DNA from: JAVBTT01 sp031556035
Lineage (GTDB): Bacteria; Bacillota; Clostridia; Oscillospirales; UBA929
DNA length: 64,000 bases
Direction: 5' to 3'
NCBI GenBank assembly: GCA_031556035.1
Contig: JAVBTT010000005.1
Location: forward strand, 1 to 64,000
In this document: one piece after another, positions 44,143-52,562 of the stretch
How positions within the stretch are numbered: position 1 is the stretch's first letter
How the letters are laid out: each line of letters begins with the position of its first letter
The notes under the pieces: model-generated
What the model was told of the DNA's origin: nothing
The model's input: only the letters and a program-made list of their open reading frames with translations
The model's database searches: none
Position numbers and translations under genes: made by a program

Positions 44143-46256
44143 AGTAGCTCCCCGACATCGAATTCATTCAGCCTGTCCAGCAGAAACGTATCGCCTGCTT
44201 CGCGGCCCGGGCTCCATATTTCTTCAAGCGACATGGCCACAGACTCGCGCGCCCCAGGCTCAAGCGATGAAAACGCCCTGCGCAGCGCCGGAAGCGCGCG
44301 GATGAAGTCCGCGTTCTCCAGCGACGCAACAAAGCTCTCCAAAGTTGTAATAAACACCCTATTTAACAACAAAGCGTATAAATTTCTGGACAGCATCCCC
44401 TCGAACCACAGAGCCGCGCGGCCAGGATCATCTCCAACAGACAGTCTCTTGCGCGTTTCGGCCTCCAGCGCTGCGTCCGAGGCCTCTCCCAGTTCCATGA
44501 GCTGCGCCAGCGCCAGACCCGACAGATATGGATTTGTCTCTCCGCCGTGTGCAAGTCCCTTCAGCGCCCTGACAAACCGCCCCTCGCGTTGCGTCATGCT
44601 GTCGAACAGCAGATTCAGCCCTGACGCAACAGCTCTGGCCGCCAAATAGTCGCATTCCGCCGCCTCCGGCAGCAGCACAATACAGCGCAGGCGAAGCTGG
44701 CGCAAAATCCCGGCAAGGCCCGGCTCCGCTCTTTCAGAGATTGAAAGGCGGGCGACAAGCCTGTTTATTCTGCCGGCCGCACTCGCGCACCGCGTGAAAT
44801 CACGCGAGGCGGTGACGGCGGCCTGCAAAGCTTGCAGCGTCCCCGGCACGCATTCGGAAAGCCCGCACAGAAGAACGGTCTCGACCAGACTGAGCGCCTC
44901 GTCAAGTTCCGCAGGCGCGGAGCAGGCTTCCAGAATAGTGTTCGCCGCCGCGCACTCAATTGTCGCGCCCAAATGCGCGAGGCCCGCGAAATGAGTCTCC
45001 ACCTCCGGTGACCATCGCAGCCGCCATTTTTCCGCGTGGAGAGGCGCGTCCCCGCCTGACGTAAGCCGCGCGAAAGAACTGCCCAGCAGCGCGAGTCTGC
45101 GCAAAAAAGAAGAGCGCTCGACGGCAAGCTTCGACTCCCCCCGCATACGCCTCAGGTCGAGGGTCAGCCCGGCCGGTTCGGGAGCTAAAAACCGCTCAAG
45201 CCTCAGCGCCCTTACATGCCTTTCAAAATCCGCCGCCAGAGGCAGACGCGCGGCGGTTCCGGGGGCAAAGCCCCGCGCCTGGCCAATCTCGACAGTCCGC
45301 ACGGCCCGCGCGACGCTCAGGGCATCGCCCCTCCCCATACAGCATACAGCCGCCTCGCGCAGCTCGTCCAGACCCGGCCTCGGGCGGCCCCTCACCGAAG
45401 CCAGCGAGCGGGCTAGCCTCGCCGCGTCGATGACCGAGCCGGACGGGCACAGATTCCCCTCCGCCCGGATTTTCGCGGCAAGCTCCGACAAATAGCGCTC
45501 GGGCAGATTCTCCAAGCCACCGTGCGCCAGACAATCATATAGCATGGCAAAATAGCCCGGAGCCGCGACTCCGAGCCTGTCGTACGAGTATGGTATCAAG
45601 ACGCATTCCGCGTCCGGCGGGAGCGGCGTCGGGATATCGCCCGCCGGGGCAGTTCCCGCAAGTCTCGCAAGGTGGAACGCCCCCGCGACGACGAGAATGC
45701 GCCGGAAACCGTCCGACGCCGCTCTTTCTATCTCGCGGCGCATGTGGCGCTCGCGCAGATCACTGAGCGCTCCGCCCGCGATACCCGCCGCAGCCTCGGA
45801 AAGCGTGCGTATGCCGTCCAGATAGGCGTCCGTGTCCCCGTGCTCAAAGCCGGTCTCCCAGTCCCCGTCGAAGGCGGTCTGGTTTTCGTATCGGTCGGAG
45901 TCCTCCGGCATCGACAGATAAATCCCGGAGGGCAGGTCTATAAACCGTATCTCCGCGCCGAGCCCCGCCGCGCGTTTCAGCGCCCTCAGCTCAGGCGAAA
46001 ACCCAGCGAGGGGAAGTACCGAGGCTTCCCCGGACGCGCCCCCCCAGGACACTATGGCCACCGGAGGTATAGTTTCGGGGTCGAGCAGCGCGGGAAGCAG
46101 CTGCCGGGTGTCGGCTGGCAGCTCCAGCAGCAGGCAGTCCGGCCTGAGCTCCTCTATGATCCGCTCCGCGTGGAACGCCCCGGCCGGGGACAGGTGCCGG
46201 ATGCCGAAAAGTCTTACGGATTCAAATCCCGGCAGGCGGAGTAAAGCTCGCTCCAT
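44139..46256 (-). CDS. DUF5682-like protein with TraB/ChaN-type N-terminus
   Basis: 705 residues, no signal or membrane segment. The N-terminus reads RLFGIRHLSPAGAFHAERII then PDCLLLELPAD, the spacing of the Gly-x-x-His and Glu motifs in TraB/ChaN/EreA-like enzymes. A later histidine lies in VVAGAFHLARLAG near 190. The remaining ~450 residues are helical, HEAT-like in look. Assigned to DUF5682 by context and motif memory. It overlaps the MoxR gene by 43 bp and the VWA gene by 4 bp, so the three are translationally coupled. Function is not known; the conserved motifs suggest a hydrolytic effector. Confidence 0.7.
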   Translation of the reverse strand: MERALLRLPGFESVRLFGIRHLSPAGAFHAERIIEELRPDCLLLELPADTRQLLPALLDPETIPPVAIVSWGGASGEASVLPLAGFSPELRALKRAAGLGAEIRFIDLPSGIYLSMPEDSDRYENQTAFDGDWETGFEHGDTDAYLDGIRTLSEAAAGIAGGALSDLRERHMRREIERAASDGFRRILVVAGAFHLARLAGTAPAGDIPTPLPPDAECVLIPYSYDRLGVAAPGYFAMLYDCLAHGGLENLPERYLSELAAKIRAEGNLCPSGSVIDAARLARSLASVRGRPRPGLDELREAAVCCMGRGDALSVARAVRTVEIGQARGFAPGTAARLPLAADFERHVRALRLERFLAPEPAGLTLDLRRMRGESKLAVERSSFLRRLALLGSSFARLTSGGDAPLHAEKWRLRWSPEVETHFAGLAHLGATIECAAANTILEACSAPAELDEALSLVETVLLCGLSECVPGTLQALQAAVTASRDFTRCASAAGRINRLVARLSISERAEPGLAGILRQLRLRCIVLLPEAAECDYLAARAVASGLNLLFDSMTQREGRFVRALKGLAHGGETNPYLSGLALAQLMELGEASDAALEAETRKRLSVGDDPGRAALWFEGMLSRNLYALLLNRVFITTLESFVASLENADFIRALPALRRAFSSLEPGARESVAMSLEEIWSPGREAGDTFLLDRLNEFDVGELL

Positions 46257-47296
46257 TCGGATCCCCGCTTTTTCATCACGTTCTCAATATACTCTATCCA
46301 GGCCGACTTATCGGTTCCGCCGTCCCGCACAACCGCGCTTTGAAGCCCCAGCGCGATATCCCCGGCCTCCGGTCTCCCGCCCCGGAATGCAGCGGACAGC
46401 GCCATAGCGCTCATCAGCGCGGAAATCCCATCCGCTGCAGAAACGCCTCCGTCCGGCGCGAGCAGCTTCTGGGAGCCGTCCAGTGTCTCTCCCGAACGCA
46501 GCTCGCGGAATATGCGCACGACGCGCGCGACGGCCTCCCTGTCCGGAAGGGCCCCAGCCAGGGCTCCATCTCCCGACAGCTCGGCGACCCTGCGGGACAC
46601 GATATCCACCTCTGTGTCCAGATCGGGCGGGGGCGGGAGCACAACCATGTTGAAACGCCGCTGAAGCGCCGCCGACATCGCGAACACCCCTCTGTCCCGC
46701 TGGTTGGCGGTCGCTATCAGGGCGAAGCCGGGGCGGGCGGGCAGGGAGGTTCCCAGCTCGGGTATCGCCATTGAGCGCTCGGACAATATTGAGATCAGCG
46801 CATCCTGAAGCTCGGGCGGGCAGCGGGTTAGCTCCTCAAAGCGGACTATCGTCCCCGACTCCATAGCCCTCATCACCGGGCTTTTGACAAGCGCGTCCAG
46901 CGAAGGGCCGTTTGCGATGAGCATGGCGTAGTTCCAGCCATAGCGTATGTGCTCCTCGCCCGTGCCCGCGGTCCCCTGCACCAGTTTTCCCGAGTCCCCG
47001 CTGACAGCTGCCGCCAGGCACTCCGACAGCCTGGACTTCGCAGTGCCCGGCTCGCCCAGCAAAAGAAGAGCCCTGTCGGTCAGCAGCGTCGCCACCGCCA
47101 GCTCGACAAGCCTCCTGTCCCCGATATATTTGGGCGTTATCACGGTGTCTCCGGCCCGCCCGCCCATGATAAAGTCAAGCGCCGCCGCCGGAGAGAGCCT
47201 CCAGCCCCGCGGCCTTTTGCCCTTATCGCACCTCGCCAGAGCCTCAAGCTCGGCGGCGTACATGAGCTCGGCGGGCCTGCTGAGCGCGTCGGTCAA
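46214..47296 (-). CDS. MoxR-family AAA+ ATPase
   Basis: About 360 residues from TTG 47296, which is well spaced from GGGAGG; a GTG at 47305 overlaps that site. Walker A is LLGEPGTAKSRLSECLAAA near residue 76, Walker B is VRFEELTRCPPELQDAL near 150, sensor 1 is FALIATANQRDRGVFAMS, and the arginine finger region is ALQRRFNMVVLP. MoxR proteins are ATP-driven chaperones that work with VWA proteins. Here the operon is MoxR, DUF5682-like, VWA, with no SWIM-domain gene visible at either end. First gene of the set; no promoter could be assigned. Confidence 0.9.
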   Translation of the reverse strand: MTDALSRPAELMYAAELEALARCDKGKRPRGWRLSPAAALDFIMGGRAGDTVITPKYIGDRRLVELAVATLLTDRALLLLGEPGTAKSRLSECLAAAVSGDSGKLVQGTAGTGEEHIRYGWNYAMLIANGPSLDALVKSPVMRAMESGTIVRFEELTRCPPELQDALISILSERSMAIPELGTSLPARPGFALIATANQRDRGVFAMSAALQRRFNMVVLPPPPDLDTEVDIVSRRVAELSGDGALAGALPDREAVARVVRIFRELRSGETLDGSQKLLAPDGGVSAADGISALMSAMALSAAFRGGRPEAGDIALGLQSAVVRDGGTDKSAWIEYIENVMKKRGSEWSELYSACRDLNP

Positions 47297-47350
47297 TGTA
47301 AACACCCTCCCAAGAGATAAAAATGTAATAGTATTGTTTCCTCTCTTAGC

Positions 47351-47379
47351 TTGCGCTTATTGTGCTGGACTGATAAAAT
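47351..47379 (+). promoter_or_regulatory. Possible promoter of the lipoprotein gene
   Basis: TTGCGC (47351-47356), 17-bp spacer, TAAAAT (47374-47379), about 75 bp before the start. Moderate match only. Confidence 0.35.
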
Positions 47380-47456
47380 TATTTGTACAGATACTATTTA
47401 TACTTAGTGGTGTTTATAGCATTGTCGAAATCTTGGACTTGGAGAGGGATCAAATG

Positions 47457-48776
47457 ATGCAACGGTTGCCTGCAATAATTCTAATATTTATATTTTTTAT
47501 TACATCATGCAGCATTAATCAAAAAGAAGCGTGGGACGATGTATCGAGCCAGAAAGATGGCGACTTGTTTTCACCGGTTCCCGCATCAATCACACCTGTT
47601 GAAACAGATAAGTCGACAAGTATAGACTCCCTACAAGAACAGACTGAAAATCCCAAAAAAGAGTTGGCCAATGAGAAGAATGTAGAAGCTATATTCTCTT
47701 TAATCTATGATTGGGAAGATACAGAAGACAGGGGAAAAATGCGTGATACGGTTCGTGCTTCATTTTGGGAAGAAGATGAAAAGATAGCTTTTATAAAGGC
47801 TTATCTTAAGGAACGCGGAGTATATAAAGAAGCACCAGATGGCCTAGCTTGCGACCAAGCAGGGTTTATCTTTGAATATTATATCGACAAAGAAAACAGA
47901 AAGATCAGCTTTGTAGTTCAAGAGTATATTGAAGCTTCTAATTCAACAGCCGACGCCCCCCGTTATGGCATTTACATACATTGTACAACATTATATTGGG
48001 ATGATTTGGAGCAGACAGGAAGTATCGCTTATGACTATGACCCGAATCAAGACACTTTTTATGAAAGCCTATACAATGCGGAAGAAGAATTGGTGGCAAG
48101 CGTTTCATATAAATATATTCCCGGCGTCCCATTTCCCTTAATTATAGAGCATGAGGACACGGACTACGATAAACGGTCAATCTATACTGTGCTTTCAAGA
48201 AACAACAAGTTCTGGTTTTACGCAGATGCGGCCGAATTTAACGAATCCGGAAGTTTGGCCGGCTATGATGGAGATATGTTCAGACCGGAAGAATGGAAAT
48301 CCCCATATGATCATCCCAATAGATATTTATATGAAAATCACTACAGCAACTTCTATTATGACACAGCGAACCGGCTGGAGAAAATACAAGAACCCCTTCA
48401 TGCAGAGGACCTTGAGTCAAGTTATGATTATTCCGGGCAATGCACACTAACTTATCATGAGAATGGCAGCCTTAGCACTGCAAAATATTGGTGCTGCCCT
48501 AATACTCATGGCACGTGGGATAGTGAGGGGACAATATATTATGACGAAGACGGACGGATGATATATAGGAATTATTATCACACTCACGGCAGCCACTCCT
48601 GCGTTTACCTTTATGAGGGTGAATTTAGAAGGCCCTGGGCATATATCGAATTTGGCGGCATGGCGGCTTCGGGTGAAGATAATTACGAGTATGGCATGGA
48701 CATTTATGTCTACCTGTATCTTCCCAAGCAAACCGATGGTATAGGTTATGATTCTATTTTGTCAATTAATCCATAG
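47457..48776 (+). CDS. Lipoprotein of unknown function
   Basis: 439 residues from ATG 47457, eight bases after GGAGAGGG; ATG 47454 is too close. The N-terminus is a lipoprotein signal (AIILIFIFFITSC, cysteine near 17) followed by an acidic, Ser/Thr-rich linker. The mature part is rich in Tyr, Asp and Glu with short beta-repeat-like phrases such as GTIYYDEDGRMIYRNYYH and CTLTYHENGSLSTAKY, resembling RHS/YD-type strands or MORN-like hairpins. No family is recognised. It is the only + gene between 28 and 64 kb and is more A+T-rich than its neighbours, which suggests recent arrival. Confidence 0.7.
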   Translation: MQRLPAIILIFIFFITSCSINQKEAWDDVSSQKDGDLFSPVPASITPVETDKSTSIDSLQEQTENPKKELANEKNVEAIFSLIYDWEDTEDRGKMRDTVRASFWEEDEKIAFIKAYLKERGVYKEAPDGLACDQAGFIFEYYIDKENRKISFVVQEYIEASNSTADAPRYGIYIHCTTLYWDDLEQTGSIAYDYDPNQDTFYESLYNAEEELVASVSYKYIPGVPFPLIIEHEDTDYDKRSIYTVLSRNNKFWFYADAAEFNESGSLAGYDGDMFRPEEWKSPYDHPNRYLYENHYSNFYYDTANRLEKIQEPLHAEDLESSYDYSGQCTLTYHENGSLSTAKYWCCPNTHGTWDSEGTIYYDEDGRMIYRNYYHTHGSHSCVYLYEGEFRRPWAYIEFGGMAASGEDNYEYGMDIYVYLYLPKQTDGIGYDSILSINP

Positions 48777-48843
48777 AAAACAGACAGCCTACAATTATAA
48801 AGCCCCGCGAAAGTATTTCTCCAAACCTCTCCGTCCTACACCC

Positions 48844-49320
48844 CTACACCGAGGTCAGCGTATCATCGTCATACACCCAGTCGCGCACGTTGTAGACGAC
48901 GTACTGCGTGTCCGATACCCGCGCTATGACCCGGCTGAGCCCCGCGTTGATTATCATCCGGCGGCACATCGGGCACGGCTCGGCGGCTATGGTCTCCTTT
49001 GTCTTAGCGTCTCGGCGCACGAGATACATCGTGGCCCCGAGCATGGACTCGCGTGAGGCCGCTATGATCGCGTTGGCCTCGGCGTGGACGCTGCGGCAGA
49101 GCTCATAGCGTTCTCCGGCCGGTATCCCCAGCTTGTCCCTTGTGCATATCCCGAGGTCGGAGCAGTTGGCGCGGCCGCGCGGCGCCCCGGCGTAACCTGT
49201 CGAAATAATCACGTCGTGCGCGACTATTATAGCGCCCTGGTTGCGGCGGATGCAGGTGTCGCGCTCCAGCACCGTCTGGGCTATGTCCAGATAGTAGTTT
49301 TCCTTGTCGATACGATCCAT
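48844..49320 (-). CDS. dCMP deaminase (ComEB-like)
   Basis: 158 residues. Zinc site: histidine and catalytic glutamate in VHAEANAIIAAS and the cysteine pair in EPCPMCRRMIINAG. The insertion CSDLGICTRDKLGIPAGERY is typical of dCMP deaminase/ComEB rather than cytidine deaminase. It converts dCMP to dUMP, feeding thymidylate synthesis. A GAGG site precedes the ATG. It lies just after the ribosomal-protein gene set and its terminator, reading in the same direction. Confidence 0.92.
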   Translation of the reverse strand: MDRIDKENYYLDIAQTVLERDTCIRRNQGAIIVAHDVIISTGYAGAPRGRANCSDLGICTRDKLGIPAGERYELCRSVHAEANAIIAASRESMLGATMYLVRRDAKTKETIAAEPCPMCRRMIINAGLSRVIARVSDTQYVVYNVRDWVYDDDTLTSV

Positions 49321-49345
49321 TTTCTACCTCCGCGAACTAATTGAT

Positions 49346-49378
49346 AAAGCTTTCCCCACCTAAGGCGGGGAAAGCTTT
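49346..49378 (-). terminator. Hairpin ending the rpmG-rplA operon
   Basis: AAAGCTTTCCCC (49346-49357) pairs with GGGGAAAGCTTT (49367-49378), with CC/GG closing inside after one mismatch. It is 10 bp past the rplA stop; on the minus strand the hairpin ends in its own TTT. Confidence 0.7.
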
Positions 49379-49387
49379 ACTTTTGTC

Positions 49388-50080
49388 TTACACCATGCGG
49401 GAGGTGGAGACCTTCACGCCCGGGCCCATGGTGGAGGCCACCACGCAGGAACGGACATACTGGCCCTTGGCCGCCGCGGGCTTCGCCTTGATAATCGCGC
49501 CCATCAGGGCGTCGAAGTTCTCACCGAGCTTCTCAACGCCGAACGAGACCTTGCCCAGCGGGCAGTGGATGATGTTGGTCTTGTCCAGACGGTACTCGAC
49601 CTTACCGGCCTTAATCTCGGCGATGGCGCGGGTCACGTCCATCGTGACCGTACCAGCCTTGGGGTTCGGCATGAGTCCCTTCGGGCCAAGCACCTTACCC
49701 AGTCGGCCCACTACGCCCATCATATCCGGGGTGGCGACAACCACGTCGTAGTCGAAGAAGTTTTCGGTCTGTATCTTTGTGACCATCTCCTCGGCGCCGA
49801 CAAAATCGGCTCCGGCCGCCTCGGCCTCCTTGGCCTTGTCGCCCTTGGCGAACACCAGAACCTTGCGGGTCTTGCCGGTTCCGTTGGGGAGCACTATGCT
49901 CCCGCGGACCTGCTGGTCGGCGTGGCGGCTGTCCACGCCGAGGCGCACATGGATTTCAACGGTCTCGTCAAATTTGGCCTTAGCGGTCTTTATAACGAGG
50001 TCGAGCGCCTCGCCGGATTCATACTGCCTGAGTCTGTCCATCGCCTTGGCGGAATCTACGTATTTTTTTCCACGAAACAT
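49388..50080 (-). CDS. rplA: 50S ribosomal protein L1
   Basis: 230 residues with the L1 opening VDSAKAMDRLRQYESGEALD and the signature VVATPDMMGVVGRLGKVLGP, followed by KGLMPNPKAGTVTMDV. It builds the L1 stalk of the large subunit and in many bacteria represses its own operon. It is last in this operon. The usual rplJ-rplL continuation is absent; a terminator and a dCMP deaminase gene follow instead. Confidence 0.97.
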   Translation of the reverse strand: MFRGKKYVDSAKAMDRLRQYESGEALDLVIKTAKAKFDETVEIHVRLGVDSRHADQQVRGSIVLPNGTGKTRKVLVFAKGDKAKEAEAAGADFVGAEEMVTKIQTENFFDYDVVVATPDMMGVVGRLGKVLGPKGLMPNPKAGTVTMDVTRAIAEIKAGKVEYRLDKTNIIHCPLGKVSFGVEKLGENFDALMGAIIKAKPAAAKGQYVRSCVVASTMGPGVKVSTSRMV

Positions 50081-50091
50081 ACCCGCACCCC

Positions 50092-50517
50092 CTATTCTTC
50101 CACGGTCACGCCCATGCTGCGGGCGGAACCGGCGATCATGCGCATTGCGGCTTCTACCGAGGCCGCGTTGAGGTCGGGCATTTTCATTTCGGCTATCTTG
50201 CGCAGGTCTTCCTTGCTGAGCTTGGCAACCTTGGTCTTATTGGGCACACCCGAGCCGGAGTCGATCTTGCACGCCTTCTTGATGAGCACCGGGGCGGGCG
50301 GAGTCTTTGTTATAAAGGAGAAGCTGCGGTCGGAGTAGACCGTGATCACCACCGGGATGATGAGGCCGACGTCGTTCTTTGTGCGCTCGTTGAAGTCCTT
50401 TGTGAACTGCATGATGTTTACGCCGTGCTGTCCTAGCGCGGGGCCGACCGGGGGCGCGGGCGTCGCCTTTCCCGCCGGAATTTGCAGCTTGATAAAGCCG
50501 ACTACTTTTGATGCCAT
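50092..50517 (-). CDS. rplK: 50S ribosomal protein L11
   Basis: 141 residues, standard length. Opening VVGFIKLQIPAGKATPAPPV and C-terminal RMIAGSARSMGVTVE are diagnostic. It binds 23S rRNA at the GTPase centre and is needed for RelA-type stringent response. AGGAGG lies close to the start (read on minus: CAGGAGGATAATGTTAAATG). Confidence 0.97.
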   Translation of the reverse strand: MASKVVGFIKLQIPAGKATPAPPVGPALGQHGVNIMQFTKDFNERTKNDVGLIIPVVITVYSDRSFSFITKTPPAPVLIKKACKIDSGSGVPNKTKVAKLSKEDLRKIAEMKMPDLNAASVEAAMRMIAGSARSMGVTVEE

Positions 50518-50602
50518 TTAACATTATCCTCCTGTTGTGGTAGTTTCGACGGTCTATTCCCGACCGTCTCCCACTTTTGCGCGGGGAAAAAGATATGATG
50601 CC

Positions 50603-51127
50603 TTAATGAACAATCGACTCCACCTGATCAAGCTCAAGCTCGACCGGTGTTTCGCGCCCGAACATGGAAACGACCACGCGCACCCTGTTCTTGTCCAGCG
50701 CGATTTCGTCCACCACGCCAATGAAGTTCTCAAGCGGCCCGTCCACAATCTTGACGGAGTCGCCGAGCGAATAAGAGACGACTATCTCGTGCTTCTCAAC
50801 GCCCAGTGCCGCGACCTCGGCCTCGGTGAGGGCTATAGGCTTGCTGCCGGGGCCGACAAAGCCGGTCACTCCTCTTGTGTTTCGCACAACATGCCAGCTT
50901 TCATCGGTCATCACCATTTTAACCAGCACATAGCCGGGAAAAATCTTGCGGTCGACCGTCTTGCGTGAAGACTCGGTGATCTCTGTGACCTCCTCCATCG
51001 GTACGTTGACATCGATGATAAGGTGGTGCAGCCTCCGGTTTTCAACGGTCTTCTGTATGGTGGCGGCCACCTTGTTCTCGTATCCCGAGTAAGTGTGGAC
51101 GACGTACCATTTGGCGTTTTCAGACAT
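50603..51127 (-). CDS. nusG: Transcription termination/antitermination factor NusG
   Basis: 174 residues. NGN domain WYVVHTYSGYENKVAATIQK; KOW motif VKIVDGPLENFIGVVDEI at the C-terminus. It couples RNA polymerase to Rho or ribosomes. Two bases after secE, as in most bacteria. Confidence 0.97.
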   Translation of the reverse strand: MSENAKWYVVHTYSGYENKVAATIQKTVENRRLHHLIIDVNVPMEEVTEITESSRKTVDRKIFPGYVLVKMVMTDESWHVVRNTRGVTGFVGPGSKPIALTEAEVAALGVEKHEIVVSYSLGDSVKIVDGPLENFIGVVDEIALDKNRVRVVVSMFGRETPVELELDQVESIVH

Positions 51128-51129
51128 TC

Positions 51130-51393
51130 TCAGGCACCCTTCAGGCTGTTGATAAGCAACATAACCAGATTGGTGGAGACCCAGTCAAACGCCGCGATTA
51201 TCGCGCCGACCAGTATAACCGCCGCGATTACGATCCCGGTGTTGTTGCGAACCTGCTTGAGGGTGGGCCAGACGACCTTTTTAAGCTCGGAGCGCATCTC
51301 ACGGAACCACTTGGAAATCCTGGCGCCGGCGCGAACGAAAAATCCCGGGCGCTTTTCGGGAACCTTGTTCTCATTATCGGACATCTTCGCCAC
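51130..51393 (-). CDS. secE: Preprotein translocase subunit SecE
   Basis: 87 residues. Cytoplasmic amphipathic helix KWFREMRSELKKVVWPTLKQ with the conserved VVWPT, then one membrane helix (NTGIVIAAVILVGAIIAAFD). An N-terminal extension of about 25 residues is typical of Firmicutes with high charge. Part of the SecYEG channel. Confidence 0.95.
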   Translation of the reverse strand: MAKMSDNENKVPEKRPGFFVRAGARISKWFREMRSELKKVVWPTLKQVRNNTGIVIAAVILVGAIIAAFDWVSTNLVMLLINSLKGA

Positions 51394-51396
51394 TCC

Positions 51397-51546
51397 TCAC
51401 TTGGTTTCCTTATGCGGGGTATGTTTGCGGCAGAACCGGCAGTACTTGTTCATTTCCAGCCGGTCAGGATCGTTTTTCTTGTTTTTCATTGTGTTGTAGT
51501 TGCGCTGTTTGCATTCCGAGCATGAAAGTGTGATTTTTACGCGCAT
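51397..51546 (-). CDS. rpmG: 50S ribosomal protein L33, zinc-ribbon type
   Basis: 49 residues from ATG 51546, eight bases after AAGGAGG. MRVKITLSCSECKQRNY and KYCRFCRKHTPHKETK give two CxxC zinc ligands. The longer upstream frame is not used. First gene of the rpmG-secE-nusG-rplK-rplA operon. Confidence 0.95.
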   Translation of the reverse strand: MRVKITLSCSECKQRNYNTMKNKKNDPDRLEMNKYCRFCRKHTPHKETK

Positions 51547-51671
51547 TTTCGGCACCTCCTTAATCTGACGGCTTTCCACGGGGACCTCGCCCGCGATGCG
51601 GATGCCGCCGAGCCTCCCTGGGTCGGGGTAAAAATTTACACAAAAAAAGAAACCCCTTACAGGTAAAGGGA

Positions 51672-51700
51672 ATTCTATCACAAAAAAATAATCAAGTCAA
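51672..51700 (-). promoter_or_regulatory. Promoter of the rpmG-secE-nusG-rplK-rplA operon
   Basis: Read on the minus strand: TTGACT (51695-51700), 17-bp spacer, TAGAAT (51672-51677). The leader has a short inverted repeat (CCCTTTAC/GTAAGGGG) and a T-rich stretch. Confidence 0.8.
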
Positions 51701-51797
51701 GGCTTTTAGAGGAATATGACATGGCAAATCTCAAAAAAGCTCAACAAAAGCCTGGACGCGCCCTCCTCTGAGCGCGTCCCAAAGACGCTTCCAACAG

Positions 51798-52208
51798 TTA
51801 TCTTCTCCCCCGCCTGGTGCCCTTACGGTCTCCGTGCTGACGGAGATCACTGATTTTACTCTCGGAGTCCGTCATGAACTGCTTTAGCTTATCCTCAAAG
51901 GTGAGGCTCCCCGATGCGACCTGGCGCCTCGGGCCGGATGAACCGACATAACGCTCCTGACGGGGCGCGGGCGGCTCCAGCGTTTTCTTTATGGACAGAT
52001 TTACGCGACCGTCCTTATCAATGCCGATAACTTTGACATTGACCTCCTGACCCTCGGAGAGGTGATCCTTGATATCGTTTACGTATGTGTTTGCGATCTC
52101 GGATATGTGCACCATACCGGTTTTGTTTTCGGGCAGCGAAATAAATGCCCCAAACTTGGTTATGCCGGTCACCTTGCCGGACAGAACGGCTCCTACAGCA
52201 ATCTCCAT
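51798..52208 (-). CDS. S1-domain RNA-binding protein (YabR-like)
   Basis: 136 residues from ATG 52208. One S1 domain covers residues 1-72 (GAVLSGKVTGITKFGAFISL, HISEIANTYVNDIKDHL, VKVIGIDKDGRVNLSIKK). The basic, Arg-rich tail is unstructured. Position next to divIC matches yabR in Bacillus. It probably binds ribosomes or mRNA; the precise task is unclear. Confidence 0.85.
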   Translation of the reverse strand: MEIAVGAVLSGKVTGITKFGAFISLPENKTGMVHISEIANTYVNDIKDHLSEGQEVNVKVIGIDKDGRVNLSIKKTLEPPAPRQERYVGSSGPRRQVASGSLTFEDKLKQFMTDSESKISDLRQHGDRKGTRRGRR

Positions 52209-52283
52209 ATGTGCCGGAAATCCTCCCTGTATTTTACCGGGGAAAGCGGCTCGTCCGCCGCCCACCCGCTTCTTGCGTTTTTA

Positions 52284-52562
52284 CTATCGCGAAATATCCA
52301 CAAAGACTATTTCGCCCGGATCGACAAGCCCAAATTTTTCGCGGGCTATCCGCCTGATGTCGGCGTCGTCGGGTTCAGAAGCGATAGCTTCCGACAGTGC
52401 GCTGTTGGCTGTTTTTTGCTGAAGCACCTGGGCTTCCAAGTCCGCGTTTTTTTCCCGACCTTTGTTGAGCTGAGGCTGAAGAACGAGCAGGGTCATTACC
52501 GCGTAAACCACGAAAATCAGCATCACCAGCTTGGGAAAAAGCTTGAGCTTCTTCTTTTTCAC
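52284..52562 (-). CDS. divIC: Septum formation initiator, DivIC/FtsB family
   Basis: About 92 residues from GTG 52562, eight bases after GGGGG; GTG 52568 is two codons earlier and poorly spaced. A basic N-terminus, one membrane helix (LVMLIFVVYAVMTLLVLQPQ), a coiled coil to about residue 65, and the DivIC end IAREKFGLVDPGEIVFVDI. It acts with DivIB and FtsL in division septum assembly. The preceding yabQ frame overlaps it by some 190 bp. Confidence 0.88.
   Translation of the reverse strand: MKKKKLKLFPKLVMLIFVVYAVMTLLVLQPQLNKGREKNADLEAQVLQQKTANSALSEAIASEPDDADIRRIAREKFGLVDPGEIVFVDISR

Noticed and set aside
49321..49390. L10 leader of an rplJ operon
   Set aside because: The hairpin lies after rplA and no rplJ follows it.
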